Assembly: GCF_035989265.1 (NCBI RefSeq) | Contig: NZ_JAYKZX010000001.1 | Coordinates: 558,001 to 622,000, forward strand | Reading direction: 5' to 3' | DNA from: Sphingobium sp. HWE2-09 | Lineage (GTDB): Bacteria; Pseudomonadota; Alphaproteobacteria; Sphingomonadales; Sphingomonadaceae | Length of the DNA stretch: 64,000 bases | In this document: positions 34,367-43,242 of the stretch, one piece after another | How the letters are laid out: the number at the start of each line of letters is the position of its first letter | Numbering within the stretch: position 1 is the stretch's first letter | The notes under the pieces: model-generated | Seen by the model: the letters and a program-made list of their open reading frames with translations, nothing else | Databases searched by the model: none | Told to the model about the DNA's origin: nothing | Made by a program: the position numbers and the translations under genes

Positions 34367-35326
34367 TCAGGTCGAATGCGCCTGCGCCACCTGCTGGTCG
34401 AGTTGCCCGAACGGACCGATCCCGTCCCCGGCGTGCATCGCGACCCGATCGCCGAAGTGCAGGAAAGAGGTGCGCGGCGCGCCATGCGCGATCGTTTCGA
34501 TGGCGCGGCGTTCGCTAATGCAGGTGGAGCCGACCCGGTCATGGTCGGGATTGGAGACGGTGCCCGACCCGATGATCGTGCCCGCCGGCAGCGCGCGACT
34601 GTGCGCGGCATGGGCGATCAGGTCATGGAAGCCGAACGCCATCGCTCCGCCGACCGGGCTGCCGAACCATGCGCCGTTCACTTCCACCGTCAGGGGCAGA
34701 TGGACGCGCCCATCACGCCACGCCGCGCCCAGCGCGTCGGGCGTCACAGCGAAGGGCGCCATGCTGCACGCCGGTTTGGCCTGCACCCAACCGAAGCCGG
34801 TCTTCATCTCTACCGGCGCGATGGCACGCAGTGACCAGTCGTTGATGAGGACGATCAGGCGGATATGCGCGAGCGCTTCGTCCGCACGGCAGCCCATCGG
34901 CACGTCGCCGGTGACGACGCCGAACTCCCCCTCGAAATCGATTCCGTCCGCTTCGCTCGGCAGCGGGACGTCGTCGGTGGCGGCGATGAAGCGATGCGAC
35001 ATGCCCTGATACATCAGCGGCTTGTCGGCTTCGATCGGCGGCAGGTTGAACGCCTGCTGCATCAGGTCGCCATGGGTCGGGAAGGCGGACCCGTCGAGCC
35101 ATTGCCAGGCGCGCGGCAGCGGCGCGGCGAAATCGACGGGGGTTATCGCCTCGCCACCTTCGGCAGCGGCGGATGCGGCACGCAGCGCGGGCTGCGCCGC
35201 GTTCCAATCGTCGAGCGCCGCCTGCAACGTCGCCCATCCGGGCACCGCCGCGACTCGCGCGCCGCCCGTGCTGACCGCTACCAGCGTGCCGTCGCTCCCG
35301 CCGCGCTTCAATGTCGCCAACCGCAT
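34367..35326 (-). CDS. FAH-family hydrolase, FahA-like subgroup
   Basis: 319 residues. Signatures differ from the two other core FAHs: MYQGMSHRFIAATDDVPLPS, IDFEGEFGVVTGDVPMG (metal Glu pair), IRLIVLINDWSLRA, VQAKPACSMAPFAVT, and GTIIGSGTVSNPD. This subgroup resembles fumarylacetoacetases or acylpyruvases. ATG at 35326 follows the cyclase stop by 4 bp and uses the GAGGA inside that stop region as its binding site; the longer frame to 35467 is rejected. Coupling to the cyclase suggests they act in sequence. Confidence 0.9.
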   Translation of the reverse strand: MRLATLKRGGSDGTLVAVSTGGARVAAVPGWATLQAALDDWNAAQPALRAASAAAEGGEAITPVDFAAPLPRAWQWLDGSAFPTHGDLMQQAFNLPPIEADKPLMYQGMSHRFIAATDDVPLPSEADGIDFEGEFGVVTGDVPMGCRADEALAHIRLIVLINDWSLRAIAPVEMKTGFGWVQAKPACSMAPFAVTPDALGAAWRDGRVHLPLTVEVNGAWFGSPVGGAMAFGFHDLIAHAAHSRALPAGTIIGSGTVSNPDHDRVGSTCISERRAIETIAHGAPRTSFLHFGDRVAMHAGDGIGPFGQLDQQVAQAHST

Positions 35327-35330
35327 GATG

Positions 35331-36110
35331 TCAATCCTCGAATATGGCGACCGCGCGGGTCCAGCCCGCCGACGCGCCCTTGATTTTGTGCGGGAAGCAG
35401 CTGACGGTGAAGCCGTTGCCGGGCAGCGCTTCGAGATTGTGCAGTTTTTCCAGGTGGCAATAGCCAATGTCGCGACCGGCCTTATGCCCTTCCCAGATCA
35501 ACGAGGTGTCGCCCGTTTCCTTGACCTTTTTCGCCGTGTAGCTGAACGGCGCGTCCCAGCTCCAGGCGTCGGTGCCCGTCACGCGCACGCCGCGGCTCGT
35601 CAGATACATGGTCGCTTCATAGCCCATCCCGCAACCGACATTGACGAAATCGGGCCGACCCAGTGCCTTGCCCGCCGCCGTGTTGACCAGCACGATGTCG
35701 AGCGGCTGAAGATCATGGCCGATCCGCGTCAGTTCCGCCTCCACATCGGCCGCCACCACGACATAGCCATCGGGGAAATTGCGGAAGTCGAGCTTGACAC
35801 CGGGGCGGAAGCACCAGTCGAGCGGCACTTCATCAATGGTAATCGCACGCGCGCCACCGTCCATGGTCGGATGAAAATGATAGGGGGCGTCGAGATGCGT
35901 GCCATTGTGCGTGGTCAGCGTGACCCATTCGGCCGCCGCGAAGCCTTCGCCATCGAGCGTCTGTTCCGCCGTCACGCCGGGGAAGAAATGCTGAAGCTCC
36001 TTCACCGTGTCTTGATGGGTTTCATAAGTGATCTTCGGCCGCATGAAGGGCGGATCGGACACGACGTCATTGTCCAGCGTGATCGACAGGTCGATGAATT
36101 GGCGGGGCAT
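35331..36110 (-). CDS. cyclase family protein (kynurenine formamidase-like)
   Basis: 259 residues of the metal-dependent KynB-like cyclase/hydrolase family. Diagnostic is WVTLTTHNGTHLDAPYHFHP, the HxGTHxDxPxH metal motif, near residue 70, with IDLSITLDNDVVSDPP at the start. AAGGAGG precedes the ATG at 36110; the upstream frame to 36221 lacks support. Members hydrolyse amides or lactones, or cyclise. Its role beside FAH, monooxygenase and ACMSD-like genes is probably opening of a lactone or cyclic intermediate (inference). Confidence 0.88.
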   Translation of the reverse strand: MPRQFIDLSITLDNDVVSDPPFMRPKITYETHQDTVKELQHFFPGVTAEQTLDGEGFAAAEWVTLTTHNGTHLDAPYHFHPTMDGGARAITIDEVPLDWCFRPGVKLDFRNFPDGYVVVAADVEAELTRIGHDLQPLDIVLVNTAAGKALGRPDFVNVGCGMGYEATMYLTSRGVRVTGTDAWSWDAPFSYTAKKVKETGDTSLIWEGHKAGRDIGYCHLEKLHNLEALPGNGFTVSCFPHKIKGASAGWTRAVAIFED

Positions 36111-36370
36111 CAGGCCCTCCTTATAGTCAGGAGTGAGGGAATTGGGCGCATCGTGGCGAGCCGCGATCGTGAGTGCGTGCCGCGAGCGGGTGTCGGCTTG
36201 TGGGCGGAAGCCCGTCGGCAAATGCCAGCACGCTTCGCCGTTTTCCTCAACGCCCTCTCCCTGCTTCGCTATGATATTTGAGTCGTCACCATCCTAACGG
36301 CATCCGGTCACAGGCACATTCAATGTTCATGATGCCAGCCATCGGCCAGCGCGATACGATGATGCGGTGT

Positions 36371-37426
36371 CTAGTCCTGCAACAGCGTTGCGCGCAATGC
36401 GTCCATGTCGATGGTGCGCCGTTCCCGCGCGCTGGCCAGCCCCGCGTCGAGCACCGCCATGACCATGAGCGCCTGGGCGGCCGGCACCGGGTTGGAGCCT
36501 TCGCCCCGCACCGCCTGCGCCAGAGCACGCCAGAACGCGCCATAGTCGCCGCGCTGGTTGGGAATGGAGACGGGCGAAGCGCCGTCTGTCGCGGCGGTGT
36601 ATTTGCCTTCGACGGGATCGATACCCAGATCTGGATGTCCCAGCCCCTTTCCTGCAAGGATGGCCGGCTCCTGCATGTCGAGGCCCTGCTTGATCCAGCT
36701 GCCGCCTGTGCCGTGGACCATGAAGCGAAGGCCATGATCGGCAGCAAGCTTGCTGGAATGAAGCACGGCGCGGCAGCTGTCATAGTGCAGCACGACATGA
36801 AACCAGTCCAGCGCGGGCGCGCTGTCGCGCAGCGTGGCGAAATCGGCGGTCACTGCCTGTGGCATGCCGAACAGTTGCAGGGCCTGATCGACCAGATGCG
36901 GACCCAGATCGAACCAGGAACCGCCCGCCCGGGCTTCCTTCCACACAGCTGGCGCCTGCGGACGCCAGCGATCGAAATGGCTTTCGAAATGGACGATGCG
37001 GCCAAGTTGCCCGTCGTCGATCATCCCACGCAGCGTCAGGAAATCCGCGTCCCAGCGTCGGTTCTGAAAGATGGTGAGCAGTACGCCCGCCGCGTCTGCC
37101 CCAGACGCGACCGCCCCGGCGTCGGCAAGGCTGGTGGCGAACGGCTTGTCGACCAGCACATGCTTGCCCGCAGCGATCGCCGCGAGCGCATGAGGGGCGT
37201 GCAGTTCGTCAGGACTGCACACGATCACCAGATCGATATCGTCCCGCGCCAGCAGTGTATCGACATCCGGCGCGACTGCGACGTTGGGATGATGGGCAAG
37301 CACCTCGGCCGCGTCACGCGAGACGATGGCGCGCAGGGCCATGCCCGGCGTCGCCTGCACGAATGGCGCGTGGAATACCCGACCGCCCAGACCATAGCCG
37401 ATCAGGCCGACACCGATCTCCGTCAT
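36371..37426 (-). CDS. Gfo/Idh/MocA-family oxidoreductase
   Basis: 351 residues with an N-terminal Rossmann fold (IGVGLIGYGLGGRVFHAPF), VDKPFATSLADAGA (the catalytic Lys-Pro motif, usually EKP), and a C-terminal alpha/beta domain with FESHFDRWRP and GGSWFDLGPHLVDQAL. These NAD(P)-dependent enzymes oxidise sugars, sugar acids or inositols, and some start beta-elimination-type deglycosylation through 3-keto sugars. The start overlaps the GH3 stop by 4 bp, so it is coupled to a glycosidase. This fits oxidation of a released or bound sugar. Confidence 0.9.
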   Translation of the reverse strand: MTEIGVGLIGYGLGGRVFHAPFVQATPGMALRAIVSRDAAEVLAHHPNVAVAPDVDTLLARDDIDLVIVCSPDELHAPHALAAIAAGKHVLVDKPFATSLADAGAVASGADAAGVLLTIFQNRRWDADFLTLRGMIDDGQLGRIVHFESHFDRWRPQAPAVWKEARAGGSWFDLGPHLVDQALQLFGMPQAVTADFATLRDSAPALDWFHVVLHYDSCRAVLHSSKLAADHGLRFMVHGTGGSWIKQGLDMQEPAILAGKGLGHPDLGIDPVEGKYTAATDGASPVSIPNQRGDYGAFWRALAQAVRGEGSNPVPAAQALMVMAVLDAGLASARERRTIDMDALRATLLQD

Positions 37427-39759
37427 CGCTTGCCCTTCCCGCCAAAGCCGCGGCCAAAGCCATAGGGATAGAGCGCCCCGTCGCGCGTGTCGGCATAACC
37501 GGGCGCGTCGGGATGCTGGCGCAGCACCGATTCCCGGGTTGCGGGCAAGGCGAAGGGCAGTCGCGCCTCCGGTGCGGCCTTGCCGGTGATGATGTCGAAC
37601 TGTGCCCGGTCGCTGGCGCCGAACGTCGCGAGCAACGCTCCGGCATTTCGAACGCGGCTTTCCTTGTCGAGAACGTAGGGATTGCGGAAATAGATGGAGA
37701 TGACGGCCTTGGCAGGATCACCCGCTTCGCGCATCGCCGCCTGGATGTCCGGCAGCGACGGGGTCATCTTCCAGCTCTGCGCTTTTGCGAGGTCTGATAG
37801 CGTGACGATATTGACTTCCCACGGGAAACCGCCACCGAAGATCAGGCCGCTGTCGAGGCAGCCGTCGGGCGTTTCGAACGCGCCGGGGGCGCCTGGATCA
37901 TAGACGCAGGGGTCTTGCGCGCCCCAGGTCGCCTGACGTTTCCCGGTGCGCGGGTCCATGATATTGAATTCCGGCCCGATCGCTCGACCACCGGTGTCCG
38001 GCGATTTGGGCGAATAGGCGCGCGCACCGGTAGGATTGACCATGACCTTTATCAGCAGCGCATCAATGTCCCCAGGAACCGGCGGCCGTTCCTTCGTATT
38101 GCCGTCGGTAACATTCAGCCCCGACGCCCGCGCAGCGTCCGCGCCAAATCCCATCACATAGACTTTTGCGCCCGCCTTGAGCGGCAACAGCGCATTGCGG
38201 TTCTCCAGAAGCACGATCGAGCGGCGCTGAACGTCCAGACCCGTTGCCCGATCGTCCGGCCGGCCGATGTTGTCCGCCGCTTTGGGCGCGTCGACATAGG
38301 GGTTTTCGAACAGGCCAAGCTGGAACTGTTCGGTCAGCAGGCGGCGGACCGCCGGGTCGATCTGGGTCGCTTCGCCGAGCCGTCCCGCCTGTACGAGATT
38401 GGTGAGCATTCTGGCGTCGGTGAATTCCGACAGAATGTCCGTGCCGCTGCGGATCGCAACGACGACCCGGTCGGCGATGTCATAGGGCTTGCCGGTTTCC
38501 GGATTGGTGCGATAGCTTTCCAGCCCCCAGCCGCGCTGTTCGATGATGCCGCTATCAGAATTGACATAGCCTTTGAAGTCTAGCTTCGCACGGAGCAGGT
38601 CGGTCACGACCTGTTTGGAGAAGGCCATGCCGCGCTGGTCGTATGTAACGCCTTCATAGGTCAAGTTTATCGGCACGCCATAATAGGGCATGATCGACGA
38701 CGCCCCCTTCGCGATCGCCGTGCGGAAGGGTTTGAGATGATAGGCAAAGCCATATTTGCCCCAACTGTCGGTGTATACCTGACGCTTTCCGAAGGTATAA
38801 TGCGGGTCTAGGCCCATTTCCTGCGGGCCGCCGCCGGGGAAATGCTTGATCGACAACGCGATCGACGAGGCGGGCGACAGTGACGTGCCGTCGGCACGCA
38901 CCGGACCCTGCAACCCGCCGATCAGCGTCCCGACAATGTCGGACATGAGATCGGCATTCTCCGTGAAGGTTTCATGGAAGCGCGACCAGCGCGGCTCGGT
39001 ACCGAGATCGGCCATATAGCCATACATGCCGCGCAGGCCGATAGCGCGCCATTCGCGGCCCATCACATCGGTCAGGCTGCGCAGCGGGGCCATATCCGCC
39101 CTGATGCGCGCGGGCACCATCCCGCGCGCGTTGACCGGCGCGCCGGCGCCCAGCGCCGCCGCCGCCAGACCCGCTTCCTTGGGAAATTCGGTGAAAGCTC
39201 CCGCGCCCGCCCCGATGCCGAAGGTCGGGTTCGTTTCTACGTGGTTTCGGGCATTGTCCTTGAACAAACCGGGGATGCCGAGCCGTCCCGTTTCCAGCCG
39301 TTCCTGCACCGCATTGGTGAACTTCGCCATCTGATCGGGCGTCTGCGGGTAGCCCGCATAGAGCGCGAAGCCGGTCAGCTTCACCTTGCAATCTGCTGGT
39401 GCGGTCATGACCTTGGCGCGCAAGATGAAGCGGGTGAGTTTCTGATTGTCGATAAGGTCTCGGCCGCGCGGCGTGATCGTCCCGTCGCAATCGGGATTAT
39501 TGGTCGCAATCATCATCATACCGACCTTTTCCGCCAGTGTCATCCGCCCGACCAGATCGGTCGCACGCTGCTGCGCGGACAGGCGCCAGTCCTCATAAGG
39601 ATCGAGCCGACCGTTTGTGTTCAGATCTCTGAAGCGCAAGCCGTCCATCTCTATGATCGACTTGGACCGCGTGCCAAGCACCGGCTGCGGTGGTGGCGCC
39701 GACTGTGCGCCAGACAGCGCGAAGCCTGCGAGCAGAAAGAACATAAGTCGACGCATCAT
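37423..39759 (-). CDS. glycoside hydrolase family 3 beta-glucosidase
   Basis: 778 residues with an N-terminal signal peptide (MRRLMFFLLAGFALSGAQS). The GH3 N-terminal barrel begins DLVGRMTLAEKVGMMM and includes SIALSIKHFPGGGPQEMG (KHF substrate loop) and the nucleophile segment GYVNSDSGIIEQRGWGLES. The C-terminal alpha/beta sandwich holds VLLENRNALLPLKAG. GH3 enzymes release beta-linked glucose or xylose from oligosaccharides or aglycones, here probably in the periplasm. It leads the Gfo/Idh gene (4-bp overlap) and lies 150 bp from the TonB receptor, from which a terminator separates it. Confidence 0.93.
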   Translation of the reverse strand: MMRRLMFFLLAGFALSGAQSAPPPQPVLGTRSKSIIEMDGLRFRDLNTNGRLDPYEDWRLSAQQRATDLVGRMTLAEKVGMMMIATNNPDCDGTITPRGRDLIDNQKLTRFILRAKVMTAPADCKVKLTGFALYAGYPQTPDQMAKFTNAVQERLETGRLGIPGLFKDNARNHVETNPTFGIGAGAGAFTEFPKEAGLAAAALGAGAPVNARGMVPARIRADMAPLRSLTDVMGREWRAIGLRGMYGYMADLGTEPRWSRFHETFTENADLMSDIVGTLIGGLQGPVRADGTSLSPASSIALSIKHFPGGGPQEMGLDPHYTFGKRQVYTDSWGKYGFAYHLKPFRTAIAKGASSIMPYYGVPINLTYEGVTYDQRGMAFSKQVVTDLLRAKLDFKGYVNSDSGIIEQRGWGLESYRTNPETGKPYDIADRVVVAIRSGTDILSEFTDARMLTNLVQAGRLGEATQIDPAVRRLLTEQFQLGLFENPYVDAPKAADNIGRPDDRATGLDVQRRSIVLLENRNALLPLKAGAKVYVMGFGADAARASGLNVTDGNTKERPPVPGDIDALLIKVMVNPTGARAYSPKSPDTGGRAIGPEFNIMDPRTGKRQATWGAQDPCVYDPGAPGAFETPDGCLDSGLIFGGGFPWEVNIVTLSDLAKAQSWKMTPSLPDIQAAMREAGDPAKAVISIYFRNPYVLDKESRVRNAGALLATFGASDRAQFDIITGKAAPEARLPFALPATRESVLRQHPDAPGYADTRDGALYPYGFGRGFGGKGKR

Positions 39760-39854
39760 CTACTCCCCGTGCGGGATTGAATATATACGGAGCCGTCGGG
39801 CATCAATGATGCGACCCGGCCATTCGGCGCGAACCATATTTCGATCCGACCGAC

Positions 39855-39888
39855 GAAAAAAGGGCGGGTGCACTTCGCGCCCCGCCCT
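39855..39888 (-). terminator. rho-independent terminator for TonB receptor gene 2
   Basis: On the minus strand a stem of agggcggg (39881-39888, complement) with its partner at 39861-39868 is followed by TTTTTT (complement of 39855-39860). It begins 22 bp after the receptor stop. Confidence 0.75.
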
Positions 39889-39909
39889 CCCCTTTTCGAT
39901 GGACCCGGC

Positions 39910-42219
39910 TTAGAAATTAAACGCCATAGACGCGCCGATCGTCCGCACCGAATTGAACCCATAAACCTGATACACGCTGTTGAGCGGCGCCGGGCGGGCG
40001 TTGGCGTCGCCAGGATCGCTGCCGATGAAGCCCGGCACGCGTTCGTCGCCACAATTTTTGCAGAACAGGCTCAGTTTCACATTCTGGTTTAGTTCATAGG
40101 TGATGCGCGCGCCGAACTGATCGATCGGTCCCGACTGCGCAAGCGGGTTATTATTGGGCAGGAAGAAGATCGACGAACGGTGATACCAGTCGCCCGACAA
40201 CGTCAGGTTGTTGTCGCCGATCGGGATGGTGTAGCTCGCGCCCAAGCTGGACGAAAATTTCGCGGCCAGCGGCGTGCGCAGGCCGCCAGCGTTGAAATTC
40301 ACGCAACCCTGACCCGGATAGCATTGCGCGCCGGGGAAGTCGTCGAATTTGGAATTGAGTATCGATACCGACGCATTGAACGACAGGGCGCGGGTCGGCC
40401 TCGCGGCCAGCGAGATTTCCGCGCCCTTACTTGTCACGGAGGCAGCGTTGCGAATCACGAAGGCGCTGAGCACCGGATCGAAGGAGCCGGCCTGGTAATC
40501 GCGATACTTGGTGCGGAACAGTGCCATATTAAGTGTCACGCGACGGTCGAACCAGGAAGTCTTGGCGCCCACCTCGATATTGCGGGACGTTTCGGGCAAC
40601 ACCGCGAGCGATGCGGTAGTGGTCGCGGACGAACTGTTCATGCCGGGGCCTTTATAGCCCTTGGCGTATGTGCCGTATAACAGCGCATCCGGCGTCGCCT
40701 GATATTGCGCGCCCAGCTTCCAGCTGAAATCAGTATTCTTTGCCGTCTGGTTAAACGTACCACGCGGACCCTGGAATCGGACGAAATAGTTTAGCTGGTT
40801 CTGGATGAGGTCGATCGACACCTTGTCCCGCGTCACACGGCCGCCCGCGATCAAGCGCAGCTGATCGGTGAGCGCGAAGGTCAGCTGAGAGAAAGCCGCA
40901 AAGCTGTCGCTCTTGAACACATATTCACTGTCCGATCCCACCGCATAATTATTGGCAACGGCGCAGCCCGCCCCCGGTGCGGCGCGAACGCAGAAAGGCG
41001 GCGAAGGCAGCAGGAAGGCGGGAAGGTAGAGATTGCCCGCGTTGGTCACGAACGTATGATCACGGAAGCCCATATAGAACAGACCGAACTGACCGCTCAG
41101 ACGGCCTTCGTCGGGCAGCGAGAGGCGCAACTCATTCGAATACTGGTGATATTTGGTTTCGAGCCCCGACGCGCTGTTGGCGTTGCTGGAAGTGAAGTCG
41201 AGGTCGACCAGCTGGTCAAGGCTATAGCCGCGATAGGCCGCCACGTTGCTCAGCTTGTACCCGTTGTCGAACATGTAGGCGACATTAAGTTGCCCGCCAT
41301 AATTTTCCAGCGTGCGACGGTTAGCGCCATCCGAGCGATATTGCAAAAGCTCGGGGCTGGCGATGAACCCGTCACGCGCCAGCGGCGCAATATTCGTGCT
41401 GCCAGGCGCGAGGACGCGATAAGTGCGGTCAAACAGAGCCGCAGTGCCCGTGATGCGCGCATAATTACCGATCGTGTAGACGCTGAGGCTATCATCAGGT
41501 TCGTAGAGATATTTAACCCGAGCGTCGAGCGCGCGCCGATCGAGGCTGCTACCTGGACCGGTCTGCAATGCTTGTGTCACCGGCTGCTGATACTCATAGG
41601 CGAGGTTGAGCCGCAACGCCGACGTCGTGCCGATTGGCAAATTGACGGTGCTGCGCGCAATCATGCCTTCGCCGTTGCGGGGCGTCGTGTCGCGCAAATT
41701 ATATTCGACTTCGCCATTCGCGCTGCGCTTGCCCAGCACCGGGCGACCGGTGGTAATGTTAAGGAGACCGGCTGTAGCGTTCTTGCCGAACAACAGGCCT
41801 TGGGGCCCGTTCAGCACTTCGATCTGCGCGACGTCATTAAATACGCCTTCGCTCAGCGGCCCGCGCGCCAGGTTGACTTCGTCCACAGCGATCGCAACGG
41901 CGGGATCGACGGTCTGCTGGAAGGCGAGCGTGCCCACGCCGCGGACAGCGAAGCTGTTGTCCTGACCCAGCTGAAGGCTGGGCGCGGCAATGTTAAGCTG
42001 TTGGAGGCTATTGATGTTGCGTTCGCTCAACGAATCCCCGCTAACCACGCTGACGCTGACCGGCACTTTTTGCAAGCTTTCGGGTCGCCGTTGCGCAGTG
42101 ACGATAATGTCAGCCGTCAAATTTGGCTCGGTTGCTACCTCCGTATTTTGCTGCGCCAGGACAGGAGATGCCGCTAGTGCAAAGTAAATAGCTGTCGATG
42201 TTAGAACGAAGCGTTGCAT
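39910..42219 (-). CDS. TonB-dependent outer-membrane receptor, module 3
   Basis: 769 residues: signal peptide (FVLTSTAIYFALAASPVLAQ), plug domain with DIIVTAQRRPESLQKVPVSV, GVGTLAFQQTVD, IEVLNGPQGLLFGKNATAGL and LNITTGRP, and a barrel ending IGASMAFNF. AGGAGG lies before the ATG. It starts the minus-strand array that continues with the glucosidase, so its ligand is probably the glycoside processed by those genes. No TCCAATC site is visible upstream, so its control differs from that of the first receptor. Confidence 0.93.
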   Translation of the reverse strand: MQRFVLTSTAIYFALAASPVLAQQNTEVATEPNLTADIIVTAQRRPESLQKVPVSVSVVSGDSLSERNINSLQQLNIAAPSLQLGQDNSFAVRGVGTLAFQQTVDPAVAIAVDEVNLARGPLSEGVFNDVAQIEVLNGPQGLLFGKNATAGLLNITTGRPVLGKRSANGEVEYNLRDTTPRNGEGMIARSTVNLPIGTTSALRLNLAYEYQQPVTQALQTGPGSSLDRRALDARVKYLYEPDDSLSVYTIGNYARITGTAALFDRTYRVLAPGSTNIAPLARDGFIASPELLQYRSDGANRRTLENYGGQLNVAYMFDNGYKLSNVAAYRGYSLDQLVDLDFTSSNANSASGLETKYHQYSNELRLSLPDEGRLSGQFGLFYMGFRDHTFVTNAGNLYLPAFLLPSPPFCVRAAPGAGCAVANNYAVGSDSEYVFKSDSFAAFSQLTFALTDQLRLIAGGRVTRDKVSIDLIQNQLNYFVRFQGPRGTFNQTAKNTDFSWKLGAQYQATPDALLYGTYAKGYKGPGMNSSSATTTASLAVLPETSRNIEVGAKTSWFDRRVTLNMALFRTKYRDYQAGSFDPVLSAFVIRNAASVTSKGAEISLAARPTRALSFNASVSILNSKFDDFPGAQCYPGQGCVNFNAGGLRTPLAAKFSSSLGASYTIPIGDNNLTLSGDWYHRSSIFFLPNNNPLAQSGPIDQFGARITYELNQNVKLSLFCKNCGDERVPGFIGSDPGDANARPAPLNSVYQVYGFNSVRTIGASMAFNF

Positions 42220-42800
42220 TGTCCCTCCTCTGTGCTCCGGCGGTGTTCATTCCGCTCATTGCCTTTGGTCCCACTTGCACCGCGTTCGAAAGGATGCAAA
42301 ATCAGTTTAAGCAACTTTGTGCATAAGCGAGGGTTATAGGTAAAACAGTGACGATAGATTTTTCTGCTGATGAATCCGGTATTTCTCACTTGAGTTCGCA
42401 AAAAGTGATCCAGGAGTAATCCTGGCTTAGCGACCGGGCCGCGCCGTCTTGTCCTATCGATGGCGCTCGCTGCAGCAGCGAAACCTCGCTAAATACATGC
42501 CAAACTGGGGAGGACAAATTAATCCTTGATGCCTTTGCACGTGTCTCCACGCTCTGGATGCTGCATTTCCAAGGGCCATGTTTGAACGCCCCTAAGAGCG
42601 CGAGAAAAATTTTCGGCTCGCGACACTTGGTGGGCTACTATCATCTGTCCGTTCGGTCGATGCCGCCGTCAGTAAGGCGGCTCACGGATCGGCGCCGGGT
42701 TAGCAGGAGGCGGTCGAAGACATGATGCCTTAATCTGGTTTCGCTATTTGAACCGTGCCGAGTTCGCCGGAGGCTGCAACTCCGAGAAGTTGGAATCTGT
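42220..42800. other. 580-bp region upstream of TonB receptor 2, no gene seen
   Basis: Should hold the receptor promoter. No recognisable gene or repeat. The right end meets an IS3 remnant. Confidence 0.35.
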
Positions 42801-43056
42801 ATGAGCAGGACAACGAACAAGTTTGCACCCGAGGTTAACGAGCGTGGTTTACATGTGGCCGATGATAAACGCGGTTACCGATCCAGCTGTGCGGCGGTGG
42901 TTTCGATTGCGGGTAAGATCGGCTGGGTTCCGCAAACGCTGTATGAATGGATAAAGAAGGCCTAGGTCGGTAGCGGCCAGCGCGCCGGTGTCCTGCCCGA
43001 GATTGCCGACAAGATGTCGGGGCGGGAGCGTAGAGTCCGCAAACTGCCCATTTGAT
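42801..43056 (+). pseudogene. IS3-family OrfA remnant
   Basis: Starting at an ATG, the frame reads MSRTTNKFAPEVNERGLHV, then SSCAAVVSIAGKIGWVPQTL and YEWIKKA. This is the IS3 OrfA helix-turn-helix (KFSPEVR.RAVRMV..W.AI.SIA.KIG...TL..WVKKAE). A TAG at 42963 interrupts it, and the same frame continues GSGQRAGVLPEIADKM before homology ends. OrfB is absent here. Confidence 0.75.
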
Positions 43057-43234
43057 TGTTCCTACGCCGACAAATAGCGAAATCTAAAACCAAAATATGT
43101 TCTCGATATCTGCCGCTAGCAGTGTCGCCGAAATTCAAACCCTTTATTCCGTTCAACATTATTGGCTACTTTTCACAATCTGTTTATCGAAGACATTCAA
43201 TAGGTTTGACCAGCCGATCACGCAAGGTTAGCCG

Positions 43235-43242
43235 CTGCGATC
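43235..43242. repeat. 8-bp target duplication, left, of IS256 element
   Basis: CTGCGATC immediately before the inverted repeat; identical copy at 44564-44571. Confidence 0.85.

Noticed and set aside
35022..37465. Two long plus-strand frames (35022-36281 and 36278-37465) opposite cyclase, FAH and Gfo/Idh genes
   Set aside because: Shadows of strongly supported minus-strand genes; Arg/Pro/His-rich without motifs.
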